A DNA stretch of 64,000 nucleotides from Clusia tigrina (taxonomy: Eukaryota > Arthropoda > Insecta > Diptera > Clusiidae): NCBI GenBank assembly GCA_920105625.2, contig OV050032.1:133405897-133469896 (forward strand). The letters are read 5' to 3'. The position numbers and the translations under genes are program-made. The stretch's first letter is position 1, and each line of letters begins with the position of its first letter. This document shows positions 1-9,977 of the stretch, piece after piece. The notes beneath the pieces were generated by a model, which was given only the letters and a program-made list of their open reading frames with translations, made no database searches and was not told the DNA's origin.

Positions 1-22
1 CAAAAACAAATTAAGGACGTGA

Positions 23-283
23 ACATCAGCGCACAAATCGGATAGGAAAAACAGAATCATAGCTCTAGAAACAAAAACGGCACTTGCAGATCACTGTGCT
101 CGTAGTGGACATCACCCGAACTTCGAAGAAGCACAGGTATTACAACAAGAACAACATTATAACAAACGATATCTACTGGAAATGCTACATATCACTAACG
201 AAACCAACAAAACAAAGACTAATTATAAAACGGACACGGATAGCTGTGCACACATATATAGAAAACTTGTACGAGACAAGTAA
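23..283 (+). pseudogene. Penelope-like GIY-YIG endonuclease, C-terminal part
   Basis: The frame whose codons start at 23, 26 and so on encodes about 86 residues to a TAA at 281-283. It contains TALADHCARSGHHPNFE, then AQVLQQEQHYNKRYLLEMLHI, then a NYKTDTD tail. This is the pattern of the end of the GIY-YIG domain in Penelope-like elements: a TALA..H..TGH segment, an E..Y..R..LE.LHI helix and a closing TDT. A TGA at 20-22 interrupts the frame upstream, so the copy looks dead. In these elements the domain nicks target DNA for target-primed reverse transcription. The catalytic GIY and YIG residues lie outside the window. The competing frame from 84 is a shadow. Confidence 0.65.
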
Positions 284-472
284 ACATTCAAAATAACAAC
301 AACAAACACAAACAGCTGACCGTAGAAAAATTAAGACCACCGTTTAATATTAGGCAGGTAATATTATATTTAGTCTGTAATTTACATTTAAGTTGACAGA
401 TCAGAAAATTGTAAGGGTCAAGATATTTATTGAATTGAAACATTTTTATATAATTGTCATTAATTGTAGACC

Positions 473-508
473 CTGAGGATGGTTTCCGGAGGAAACCGAA
501 ATATTGGG
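473..508 (+). ncRNA. hammerhead-ribozyme-like motif in Penelope-like 3' region
   Basis: CTGAGGA (473-479) fits the hammerhead core CUGANGA. It is followed by one extra T, a perfect 7-bp stem GGTTTCC (481-487) with GGAAACC (491-497) around a GGA loop, and then GAAA (498-501), the second core strand. CC before the core can pair with GG after it as a very short stem I. The extra base and weak stems I and III suggest a minimal or decayed ribozyme. Cleavage cannot be judged by eye. Confidence 0.4.
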
Positions 509-712
509 AACTTTTTAATTAAATAAGAATAAAAATAATTTTTTTTTTGGACCTTGAACTCGTTACAAAAACAAATTAATTAAATTTCAACCGGAGGTCG
601 AGAATCGTTTAACAATCTATATATATATAAAATGGAATGTGTGTCTGTTTATTTGTTTGTTTGTACCTTATAGGAGACCAAACCTCTGGACCGATCTTCC
701 TGAAATTTTCAC

Positions 713-1070
713 AGCATTTAACTGGGACTCTAACATGATTAATAGGGTACTTTTCTTTCGACCACGCCCACTTTTACGCCCACTTTTTTAAAATTATGTA
801 ATTGCTCCCATATAGTTTTTAACATATTTACTTCAAACAAAATTTGGCGTGAAAAGGGGCGTGAAAAGGGGCGTGAAAAGGGGCGTGGAAGGGGGCGTGG
901 CGTAAGAAATGTTTATTTCTACCTCGCCTGGAGTATATAATGTGTATACAATTTGAAGTAAATCTGTTAAAAACTATATGGGAATTACATAATTTTAAAA
1001 AAGTGGGCGTAAAAGTGGGCGTGGTCGAAAAAAGTACCCTATTAATCAGCCAGAGTCCCAGTTAAATGCT
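713..1070. repeat. large inverted repeat inside the Helitron (arms 713-837 and 952-1070)
   Basis: The left arm (125 bp) matches the reverse complement of the right arm (119 bp) nearly throughout. Shared landmarks are GCATTTAACTGGGACTCT, ATTAATAGGGTAC, CGACCACGCCCACTTTTACG and TTTACTTCAAA. The 114-bp loop holds the GGCGTG minisatellite. A transcript across this would fold into a hairpin over 100 bp long. It could be a foldback element nested in the Helitron or an inverted duplication formed during rolling-circle replication. Confidence 0.8.
846..901 (+). repeat. 12-bp minisatellite, unit GGCGTGAAAAGG
   Basis: Three near-identical 12-bp units are followed by diverged GGCGTGGAAGG-type units in the loop of the inverted repeat. 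The tract is far more GC-rich than its surroundings. Confidence 0.75.
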
Positions 1071-1295
1071 TTCCAACGGATTTTTTTTTATTTGGTAGTA
1101 ATACTGTTAACGTCGCCATATAACTATGAACCACGCCCACTTCACCGCCCCTTTTTTAAAAATCAGATACTTATACCACTAACAATGTTTGCAATACAAC
1201 ATACTTTTTTTGTAATATGTATTTACCTAAAGTTTTATAGCCATACATTTTTTTGTTACCAAATCCCCCTTTTTCGCCCCATTTTACCTTATCGA

Positions 1296-1922
1296 AGCAA
1301 AATCGAGCAATGGTTATCTGAACGAGCGTTACTTGCTGCCAAAAACATTGATGTCAATTCAATAAAGAGTGTTATTCTAAATAATATCAGCGAAACTGCA
1401 GCAACATACAAGTCCATCGATACCGTTATGAGAGATGAGGATGCTGTCAATTATCCTGTTGAGTTCTTAAACTCACTTGATGTCCCAGGTTTTCCACCAC
1501 ATTTGCTGAAACTCAAAATTGGAGTTCCCATTATTTTACTGCGGAACATCGACCCACCACGGCTTTGAAATGGCACTCGACTTACAGTAAAAAAAATGCT
1601 AAACAATTTAATCGAAGCGACCATTATAACGGGCAAATATAAAGGAACAAATGTACTGTTGCCACGCATTCCTATGATACCAACAGATTTGCCATTTGAT
1701 TTCAAAAGATTACAGTTTCCTGTTCGGTTAGCGTTTGCGATGACAATTAATAAAGCTCAAGGTCAACCTCTGCAAGTTTGTGGCTTAAATTTGTCAAATC
1801 CATGTTTTTCCCATGGACAGCTTTACGTTGCATGCTCCCGTGTTGGGAAACCAAACGATTTGTTTGTTTATGCTCCGAATGGACATACTAAAAACATTGT
1901 ATATCCTAGAGCGTTACAATAG
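1296..1922 (+). pseudogene. Helitron PIF1-like helicase, C-terminal remnant
   Basis: One frame runs from SKIEQWLSERALLAAKN to the TAG at 1920-1922. It is broken by a TGA at 1566-1568, in RNIDPPRL*NGTRL, where Helitron helicases usually keep reading. Conserved stretches are YPVEFLNSLDVPGFPPH, KIGVPIILLRNIDP, FPVRLAFAMTINKAQGQ and FSHGQLYVACSRV, which match the last helicase motifs of Helitron Rep/Hel proteins. The Rep nuclease and the Walker A and B part of the helicase are missing, so the element cannot move itself. The role in an active element is unwinding during rolling-circle transposition. Confidence 0.8.
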
Positions 1923-2392
1923 TTAATTTATAATAAAATTATTTATTTCTCACTATATAAACACTTTTTATTTCATTTCATAATGATGGGGGTAGCACAC
2001 CGGGATCAGCATTTTATTATAAACAAATATATATCATTGACACGAAATTTGTACTTAATTTTGTTCTTATTTTTAATGTATTACACATTTCAATTATCAC
2101 TTTTTAAATTTTAAAAACGATCATAAACAAACTAAGGCCACCTAACTTATCTCAATGTAACCAAAGTTTAGTGATAACCATAGCAATGACTGTTAAATTT
2201 ATTTGAAAATATCTGTGGTTAATTAAACCCCTACAATTCAGGGGTAGCGAAGCGCACCGGGTACAGCTAATATTATTTAAAAAATAAAAAAAACAATATA
2301 AATATATATAAAAAATTGATTAAAATGGAAATCGATGCATTTTTAAAAACATTAAATATGAAAATACCTTTTAAATTTTCCTTTTATTTAAG

Positions 2393-3986
2393 ATGTCAAT
2401 GCAATCTTTAACGTCTTCGACAGAAGAATACAGCATATTAATTTCGTCCAAACTCTTAAGTGATGAATTTAATATTAGTGACAAAAGGGGAAGGAGTAAG
2501 GTATGGGAAGTTTTTGGCCGTATAACAAATGCCAATGGCGATGAAGTCCAACATTTCGTGGGTTGGAGAACATGAAAGAGAGTTCTTAAGTACAGTAATA
2601 AGTCAACATCAAATCTTGTCAAACAGAAATGCTATGTGTTAATGTGCGCAAAAAAAGCAGTTGGCCCAAAGGTTGAAGTTGACGAGGCCACAAAGAAAGA
2701 CTAATTAAGGCAATGACCAAATGGGTCTAATGTGACTCAAGACCATATAATCTAGTGAGAGATGAAGGGTTGCTGGAAGTTTTGAAACATTTTTTATTGA
2801 TTGGAGCCAAATATGGAGTGAATGTGGATTTGGAAAAAACAGTCCCACACCCTACTACAATTTCGCGCAACAATTGTTAAAATTTATGAAAAATATTTCG
2901 AACAAATCAAGGCCGAAATAGCATCAATTAAAAGTAATGGCTTCTGCTTGACTACAGACTTGTGGACAGACGACTTTTTAAAAAAAGCTATATTGCATTG
3001 ACTATGAATTATGTTCGAGATGGAAATGTGAAAATTGGCCTCTTGGGTCTCAAATCAATGGAAGGTGAAAGATGCACCAGTAAGTTTTTTTGTAAATTTT
3101 TACTCTTATCTCTTTTACCGATTGTTTTTCGTATATCAGGTGAAAATGTATACAAAAAAGTCCGTGGACTCTTGCAAGATTTTGGATGTACTTTCAGCTA
3201 TAAATCCATCATTGTTATGGACAGAGGTGCAAATATGAAATGTGCTTTCCACTCAGTTCCGCAAGTATTTTGTATAGATCACTTGCTAAATAATACATTG
3301 CAGAAAGGAATGCAGGAAGTTCCCGAGGTTTCCGAAATCACCCATTGGAGTATTAAACGGGTGAAATATTTTAAGAAATCTGGTCCGACTTCGATATGAT
3401 ACGGGAGTTAAAGCAGAAATTTAAATATTATATAAACACTTTTATTATGCCACACATTTCAATTATACACAAAATTGCTGTTTTCCTTTTCCCCCCTACA
3501 AACAAACTTTTGCAGATTTCCGAAAACGAAAAACAAAGCATTGAGGAAGAATGTGTACGGTTAATGACGTGTTTCCTAAACGAAGTGCCAATCCCTCAAG
3601 AGGAATATGCATCTCTATCACCTACTTTCAAACACGAACAACTTTTCTCAGACTTCGTAGAGCAAGACAATGATAGTAGTTCAATTGAAACCATAAAACA
3701 AGAACTGCTATTATACAAAAGCACAAGGGTAGGTAGTGCCAAAAATGTTCATGTTTTTCTATGGTGGCAATTACAGAATAAGAATTTGCCATTGCTGTAC
3801 AAACTAAGTTGTATAATTTTGGCAACACCAGCTAGCAGTGCTTCTTCAGAAAGGGTTTTCTTGATTACTTGAAATATGTTGTCTGAAAAAAGATCTTCTC
3901 TTGGATTAAATGATATTGCTATAAACCAAATGATGTTTATTCACTACAATGTTAAAGAAAAAGAATTGGACAACGATTTTTTTTGA
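2393..3986 (+). pseudogene. hAT-family transposase, decayed, with one intron
   Basis: The region reads, with frame changes and stops, as a hAT transposase. It has a BED-type zinc finger region (2393-2640, about SKVWEVFGRITNANGDEVQHF and a following H), a helical segment, the RNase H-like catalytic start around 2940-3000 (GFCLTTDLWTDD), a second catalytic stretch (3200-3300, KSIIVMDRGANMKCAFH then CIDHLLNN) and a hATC dimerisation tail (3740-3980, ATPASSASSERVF). A 60-bp GT-AG intron interrupts it at 3080-3139. Stops at 2573-2575 and after SERVFLIT and several frame changes make it inactive. Terminal repeats were not found. The ends of the element therefore remain open between 2271 and about 4250. 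Confidence 0.75.
3080..3139 (+). other. intron in the hAT transposase remnant
   Basis: GTAAGT at 3080 and TATATCAG ending at 3139 bound a pyrimidine-rich 60-bp stretch. Removing it joins GEGERCT to SENVYKKVRGLL in frame, except that GEGERCT should be read here as the residues ending ..GERCT. The length is typical of fly introns. Confidence 0.7.
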
Positions 3987-4485
3987 AATAATTTTAAGTT
4001 TAAATAGGATTCTTGCTACTGTAAAAAATATATTTTATTTTTAAAACTAATAGTTGCCCAAAAAATTAAATTATTGCTATTTGAAATGTTATTTATATTT
4101 CTAATGATATTGTACATTTAACAATAAAAAACATGATTTCTTTGTAGCAATTGTTAATTTCATTCATATTTACGCATAATGCTTATATCTAACAAAAGTT
4201 CTCGGTGTACTCGGTATAGTGCACACTAGTTTTCGTTAACTCTAGTTTTACTTCACCTGTTTATTTCAAGCACCAAACGAACAGTGTACTTAATTTTTGT
4301 AGCTTTTATTCGCTCTTGCAACGCAAAGATCTCTACAATTTTCGTATCTCTTTGGTACGCAAAGAGTGAGTGACGTATAGCATAATAAAACTCGTGAATA
4401 TTATCGAACACTAGAAAAGTGTTCTCGTGCAGATGTTTATTACATATGAAACTTGATATGAAATTTGAAAATTTAAACAAATAAT
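3987..4485. other. AT-rich spacer between hAT and Harbinger remnants
   Basis: No coding sequence is recognised. It should contain the hAT 3' end and the left end of the Harbinger element, but I could not pair terminal repeats on either side. Confidence 0.5.
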
Positions 4486-6077
4486 ATGGAGAATATCGAC
4501 GTTGAAAAATTGATATCACTAGTTGAGCAACCGGCACTGTGGGATAAAACAAAAGATATTTATAAAAATAAAATTATCACCCAAAATGTATGGAGAGAAG
4601 TCTGCAATAGATTATTTATTGATGGTTTTGAAACATTGAATATTGATGAACAGAATACATTCGGTAAGTTTTTTTTTATATTTTTGAAATTTGCCAACTC
4701 AAAGCTCCAGCGTCTGTTAAAAAATAATCAGAGAGAGTATCTTTAAATTTTGTGCTGTAATTCCCCTTTGGTAGAAATTACCTTCACTGGATAAATCTTC
4801 AAGCCCCATTATGGACATTGTTTGTTCAACTTCAAACCCATCTCTATCGCGAACAAAATTATGAAGCACAACGCAAGACTTGACAATGTCTACCGCTAAA
4901 TCTGTATCTAAATTTATGGGTCTATGAAAAATTCTCCATTTGTTGCTCAATATTCCACATATCTTCTAGGTCTAGATAGGCGATAATTGAATATCCTTAT
5001 TTTTAATGACAGATTTCTTCCACCATACGGCCGAAGTAAATGTTTATGCAGTCCAAATGCTTCATCTGCCACAAAAAAATATGGAATTTTCTGACCACCC
5101 ATTCCGGGGACGCACTGTTCGTCTGGCAGTTGTTGCTGGCCTTGTAAAATTGACGACCACAACGACGATGCCTTAAGAATTCTGGAATCACAATCCTTAC
5201 CATATCCTCCAATATCTTCATATATAAAGCGATAATCGGAATCAGCAAATGCCATCAAAACTACTGATGAATATCCCTTATAATTGTAGTACATAGATCC
5301 TATTGGATTGGTAATCCTAATGTGTTTTCCATCAACAGCACCAATACAATGTGGAAAATTTGCTCTGCTTTCAATGTTTGTAGCAACTGATTCCCATTGT
5401 TCTTTATCAGGAATCGGTATGCATTGAAGATGTAGAGCAATTCTGTGAAAGTGCAACCACTAGCTAAATATCTGGAAACTGAAAAACTTTGCTCTATAAT
5501 TTAAATTCGCAGTATATATAAATATAACAAATTATTATTGTATAATATAATTTTTTATTTATTTTAGTTGCAGCGGTAATAAGGAAGTGGCGGAATGTAA
5601 GAGATACTTTCATTAAAAGCAATAAAATGCAAAAGGAGGTTTCTCGTTCCGGGGCAGGTTTTTGTAAAGTCACAAAATATATATACAGTGACCAGCTGCA
5701 ATTTTTAAATAAAATTATTGTCCAAAGACCCCATGAGGATTCTCTCGAAACCCTTAAAAGAGTATCAGAAAAAACCTTTGAAACGAAAGCGCATGGCCGA
5801 TGAAATGGACAGTAGAATTTTAGAAGTACTGAATGAACGCCCAAATCGTCATTTATACTTTTGTCACGGAATCGCTCCAGCATTGGCAGATTTCAATGAA
5901 GATGAAGTACTGCAATTTCAAAAGGATGTATTACAGAGTATATCTAACATAAAAGAGCAAAGAAATATGCGTCCAATGTACCCACTTCAAAATTTCAATC
6001 GGCCAAAAGCATTAACTTCAGAAAATAATTTGCAATTAAGTCGTACTTTCCAAAAAACCCCGCCATATTTTTTATGA
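4486..6077 (+). pseudogene. MADF-BESS accessory protein of a PIF/Harbinger element (exons 4486-4663 and 5568-6077)
   Basis: Exon 1 starts at an ATG and encodes MENIDVEKLISLVEQPALWD, the first helices of a MADF (Myb/SANT-like) DNA-binding domain. It ends at TCG before GTAAGT (4664). Exon 2 follows TTTATTTTAG (to 5567) and continues in frame with VAAVIRKWRNVRDTF, completing the MADF fold. A frame change near 5715-5740 leads to a second frame (from 5718) with basic KRKRMADEMDS and a C-terminal BESS-like LQFQKDVLQSISNIK. PIF/Harbinger elements carry such a Myb/MADF protein, which brings the transposase to the DNA ends. The 904-bp intron contains the transposase main exon on the other strand. Confidence 0.7.
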
Positions 6078-6532
6078 TTTATGATTCAACTACAATTTCC
6101 ATAGCTTTTGACAATTAATTTAAATATAAATCTTCAATAATCGTTCCTTTTTACAATGAATATAACTAAATATGAATTTATTATTTTTTCTTTAAATATC
6201 TAAGTATTTTTCTATTTATTTCATTTAAATATGAATGTTAAAAAATTTCATATGTAAACTAAATATATAATATGCCTTTACAACTATTTGGTGTCGTCAT
6301 TTAAAAATTAAATGTCCAATTTGTAGGGCTAAAAATATCTTTTGAAAATTAAAACATACCTTAATGTAACAGCTAACATCTGAGCTGGATTGATGCAATC
6401 CCTCATATTTGTATCTTCCAACTGAAGAATGGCCTTCAACCTTTCAACCATTTCGTCAAAAGATGAAATGGACATCCGAAAATAATTAAAGTTCTCCCCG
6501 CAAAACATTAAACAATGTATAAAATGCGCCAA
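4717..6532 (-). pseudogene. PIF/Harbinger DDE transposase (exons 6532-6360 and 5471-4717)
   Basis: Read on the minus strand. Exon 1 (6532-6360) encodes SFDEMVERLKAILQLEDTN and ends ..MLAVTLR before GTATGT. Exon 2 begins after TTTCCAG at 5471, and the splice gives TLR-YLASGCTFTELLY in frame, as in this family. The catalytic part shows FPHCIGAVDGKHI (first D), MAFADSDYRFIYEDIGGYG (second D region), FFVADEAFGLHKHLLRPY and IFNYRLSRPRR, then a tail with SCVVLHNFVRD. Two lesions are visible: a deletion with frame change near 5430-5450 removes sequence before CIPIPDKEQW, and a short deletion near 4947 shifts the frame after RRYVEY. The copy is inactive. Confidence 0.8.
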
Positions 6533-6539
6533 ATTTACG

Positions 6540-6879
6540 CCTTTCCGAATTTATTGGGTGCACCCAAATTTTTTTATTTAGTAATCGTTTATTTTGCCTA
6601 CGGTTAAATAATAGGAAAGCTAAAAGGCGTCCATTGTATAAGAAATCCAATTAAAACATAAAACACAAAAAAGAGCGGAGCAGACCTTTTTTAATTTCTG
6701 GGGAAAAATGATTTTGTCGCACTTGGTGACTAATTTCATATAGAGTCGGGCTGCGGCGCCGTAAATTTAAATATTGTTTTGGGTTTGGGACTTTGTTGTG
6801 CAGTTTTGTGTATATTTATCAACGCCGTGTCGTGCCGTTGCCGTTCGAGTCAAACGAGGCTTACTCGTTTATGTTTACA
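6540..6879. other. spacer between Harbinger and the tandem duplication
   Basis: No coding sequence is recognised. The right end of the Harbinger element should be here, but no terminal repeat was matched to the 4190-4480 region. The stretch 6740-6880 is more GC-rich than its neighbours and has no counterpart in the second duplication unit. Confidence 0.4.
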
Positions 6880-7099
6880 TCAGTGTTCTGCATGTGCGAA
6901 TGTTTCTACGCTTGCTTGCATGTTTACTACAATGTATTTATTTAATTTATTGCTTTATCCCCAAAAAAAGCCACCATCGAATTGCACAGCAAAACTTCAT
7001 GGCTGCACTAGCAGAAGCCTAAAAGTTATTTTTTGCGGAATGTTATGTACAGAATTATAGAAATTTTAGTTAATTCCAAAATCAACAAAAATTGTATGA

Positions 7100-7175
7100 G
7101 TGTCTTTAGCTCAATGGTTTGATCGTTGGTCTATAGTTTTTGTGGCTTAGGGTTCGAGCCCCAGCAAAATGCTGT
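7100..7175 (+). tRNA. tRNA-like sequence, probable pseudogene (unit A)
   Basis: TAGCTCAATGG at 7107-7117 fits the Pol III A box, and GGTTCGAGCCC at 7151-7161 fits the B box, at tRNA spacing. The T arm pairs, but the acceptor strands do not and the anticodon arm is poor. It is a tRNA relic or tRNA-derived module rather than a working tRNA. Confidence 0.45.
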
Positions 7176-7893
7176 GTTTTATCGGACTTTTTTTAATATT
7201 AATAATCATTTTTATACACAGTAGTAAAAGTATTTTACTATTTTCCATAAATTAGCCAGTATTATATCATTTTACTGGACCAAAACTAGAGCAGAATTAT
7301 TTCTTGTCTGTTATTGGAGAAGACTGGAAACGGTGGAGTATTATGAAATTCAATCTTGACAAATCACATACATACATATATACATGTGTATGTACGTATT
7401 TTTGTTTCGATCATTTTGGCAGGTAGCGAATTGTGCCATAAAAAATGAAAATGAAAGCGCCTTCATGTCTGGTGTTTTTATTTTATGTGCTGTTTGGATT
7501 CTTTAAACATAATGAATTCAATTTGTCATAAAATTTTGGATATTTGAATGTTTTCAGAATTGACAAATCTCAGCAAAGTTTATTCTTTCGATGTTATATT
7601 TTCGCTTTAGCAGGATCCGATCAAACATTTTGTGAGTGAATCTAAAGAAAGAATAATTATGCACAAAAGACCAATTTTGCTAAAATTAGTGTTAATATTT
7701 TAATATTCATATGTTCGTCTGTTGCATATTCCAGTAGCATATTTATCCAAAAACATTTTTAGACTAAGTGTACACAGTCAACAAAATCAAGGTTTTAAAA
7801 TTTTTTTTTTTACTTTGTCAGATCAGCTTGAAATACTATAACCACATTCTATTACAAATTAAACCACTCGTACGTGCATGAATATGTGTATTA

Positions 7894-8321
7894 GGGTGGG
7901 GCGATTAGTATGGAAGGAAAAAAATCTTAATGGGCGTAGTTTATTGTAAACGATCACAGCATCAAATACACACAAAATTAAATGCGCATTTTAAAATATC
8001 TGCCGCAAATGTAAGTTTTAGAAATAATTGTTTCGTGTATAAACTGTGCAGTGCTAATAAAAAACATTTTTTTTATTTAAGATATAAAAAATATGGATAA
8101 TCCAGTGGAAATAAGTCAAAATTTCAAATACTTTACGAAATATGAGCTCAAGAAAATTTGCAAATTTTCCAAAAAAATAAAGTCTGAGAAAAAACTGCAA
8201 GTCAAAATCTGGAAGCTCGATTTTCACCGTAGACGTATGGTCTAGTGGACTTTTTTGCTCAGTACAATCCCAAGTATCAGCAGCGCGAAGCGCCCATTAA
8301 GATGTTCAAATCGCCCCACCC
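7894..8321. mobile_element. MITE with GGGTGGGGCGATT ends and TA target duplication
   Basis: The 428-bp insert starts GGGTGGGGCGATT and ends with its reverse complement AATCGCCCCACCC. TA flanks both sides (7892-7893 and 8322-8323). A second inner inverted pair, CTTAATGGGCG (7927) and CGCCCATTAAG (8291), extends the ends. No coding capacity is seen. TA duplication points to mobilisation by a Tc1/mariner-type transposase. The matching place in unit B (about 11590) lacks it. Confidence 0.8.
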
Positions 8322-9636
8322 TAATGTGCCTACATATCTATGAACACTGATTCTCCGCCTTTACATAGTATATGATATGTTCATGTGTGAAGTAAATTTT
8401 ATGAACTTCAATATCTTGTATTAAGTGCGTATATTCTTGTTCTACATTGATTTACAAAGTTTTGTAAATAAAACCGTATAGAATGCAATAACCTATATAT
8501 TAACATTTATTTCCTATGGAAAAATGTAGTTCAACCATAATTGTTTTCCAACGCATAATAAACCACTACATAATCTAAAATTATTATAACCAGAAATCTA
8601 TAAAAAATTATTTCAAGTATTCAAAAATTCAAGAAATTTTAAATTTATATTATGATAAATAATGTTTAGTAAAACATATTTTAATATAAGGTGCGTTTTT
8701 TTGCCCATTACATGTAACTCTAAAAATGTATATGTACATTACGTGTGCAGGGCTCACCCAAGTCGACTTGCTTGCATGTTTTTTCACAAACGCCATTCGA
8801 AATACTACAACCGGCAACTAAATCGCTTTGACGTGGAGACATGAGTTATGGAAACTAATAAAAATGTGCAAAACTTCTTACGTGCTTCTTTATGCATTTG
8901 AACTTGTCTTGTGTATCCACTTACATAGGAAATACTTTGAATCAAATAATCTGTCTTGACCTACATTCGTGAATAATATTTGGGACTTCTTTTTAGTTTT
9001 ATTTTTAAATTATTTGATGTCTAAGTTCTCCTATGCAACTGCATGTTTTTTTATATATTATAATGATATTAATTTAATTATATTAATTTAAGTTTCATTT
9101 TGTAAATAATGTATTAATATAAAAGAAATATCAAAAATTTTAATACATCTGCAAAATTCTTCCTTTTTCTACCATAACAATAAAATCCAATCTATCAATT
9201 TTCTTAACTCAGCCTATACGGGAAAACAAAAGCTTCCTAAAATTGCACATTTTTATAGACGAACAAAATGTTTGATTGGATGAGATTTTGTGAAATTTAT
9301 AGGCTTCTTCAGACGAATTGCTCAAAAGCATTAAAACACAAACATAAACAGAGGTATTTAAATCGTTGAAATACAAACACAATTTCATGCCCACATGAAT
9401 TTATGTATGTGAGTTAAGATACACCGTTATGACTATTTTTAGAAGATATAAATTTCTTTGCTATAATGATCTGCTATAGCAATAACAGTTCAATGTGGTT
9501 TAGTAAAATTTAGTAAAATATTTAATTCTGGATAATTTATGCTAAAGTAGAAACTATTGTTAATATTTTTTATAAAAATATAATTAGTTTACTTTCAAAA
9601 AAAGGATGAACAATTAAAAAAAAACACATTTCTCAG

Positions 9637-9712
9637 CGGACTTGAACTCGGCATCATAAAATTGATAGACCAACGCTTTACCACTTGCGCTTCGATCTTT
9701 ATAAAAGATCCT
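9637..9712 (-). tRNA. tRNA-like sequence, minus strand (unit A)
   Basis: On the minus strand, GCGCAAGTGGTAAAGC resembles a tRNA D-arm/A box and GAGTTCAAGTCCG is a good B box. They flank a GTTGGTCTATC stretch also found in the plus-strand module. The folding is incomplete, so a pseudogene or SINE-like relic is likely. It faces the plus-strand module 2.5 kb away. Confidence 0.4.
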
Positions 9713-9940
9713 ATGCATGCATATTTATTTTATATTGTCAAGTATTCTAATATGCACGCATTATGCTCTCTCATGACATGGCAAATCTTTCTTATACGCA
9801 AAACCACAAATGCTTTGTTCTAAGCCCCATTTTCCGAATAAGAAACCTTTGCCATACAGAAAATTCATTCTTGTGTATTTTACCCCAGCCACACAAAACA
9901 GAAAATAAAATTTGATTTCAAATCAGTCGCTTCTGCTGTG

Positions 9941-9942
<2 letters not shown>

Positions 9943-9972
<30 letters not shown>
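9943..9972. repeat. CA microsatellite
   Basis: About 15 uninterrupted CA repeats. The corresponding tract in unit B (13931-13948) is short and interrupted. Confidence 0.95.

Positions 9973-9977
<5 letters not shown>

Larger units (their letters stand above)
1..615 (+). mobile_element. 3' end of a Penelope-like retroelement, cut by window start
   Basis: The left edge holds the end of the GIY-YIG endonuclease reading frame (23-283), an AT-rich 3' region, a hammerhead-like hairpin (473-508) and a stretch up to the Helitron that starts at 616. GIY-YIG endonucleases and hammerhead-type motifs are both known from Penelope-like elements, so the two signals support each other. The reverse transcriptase would lie to the left of the window. 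The right boundary is set by the Helitron end and is not independently seen. Confidence 0.6.
616..2270 (+). mobile_element. Helitron, non-autonomous or decayed, both ends visible
   Basis: The left end starts with TC after an A (615/616) and continues with a TA-rich start and TGGAATGTGTGTCTG, typical of insect Helitrons. The right end holds a short palindrome, GCGAAGCGC, then the fall to CTAA (2267-2270), which fits the CTRR terminus, followed by T. Insertion between A and T with no target duplication is the Helitron rule and is met. Inside are a large inverted repeat, a GC-rich minisatellite and the end of a broken helicase. A near copy of the 3' end (GGGGTAGCACACCGGGATCAGC minus its first two bases) near 1989-2008 may be an older end. 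Confidence 0.75.

Noticed and set aside
84..296. 70-codon frame at the left edge
   Set aside because: It is out of frame with the GIY-YIG coding frame and has no ATG start.
1987..2010. Second Helitron 3' end
   Set aside because: It resembles the real end but lacks the hairpin and CTRR terminus; kept only as a comment.
7100..7175. Functional tRNA gene
   Set aside because: Acceptor strands do not pair and the anticodon arm is poor; only the internal boxes are good.
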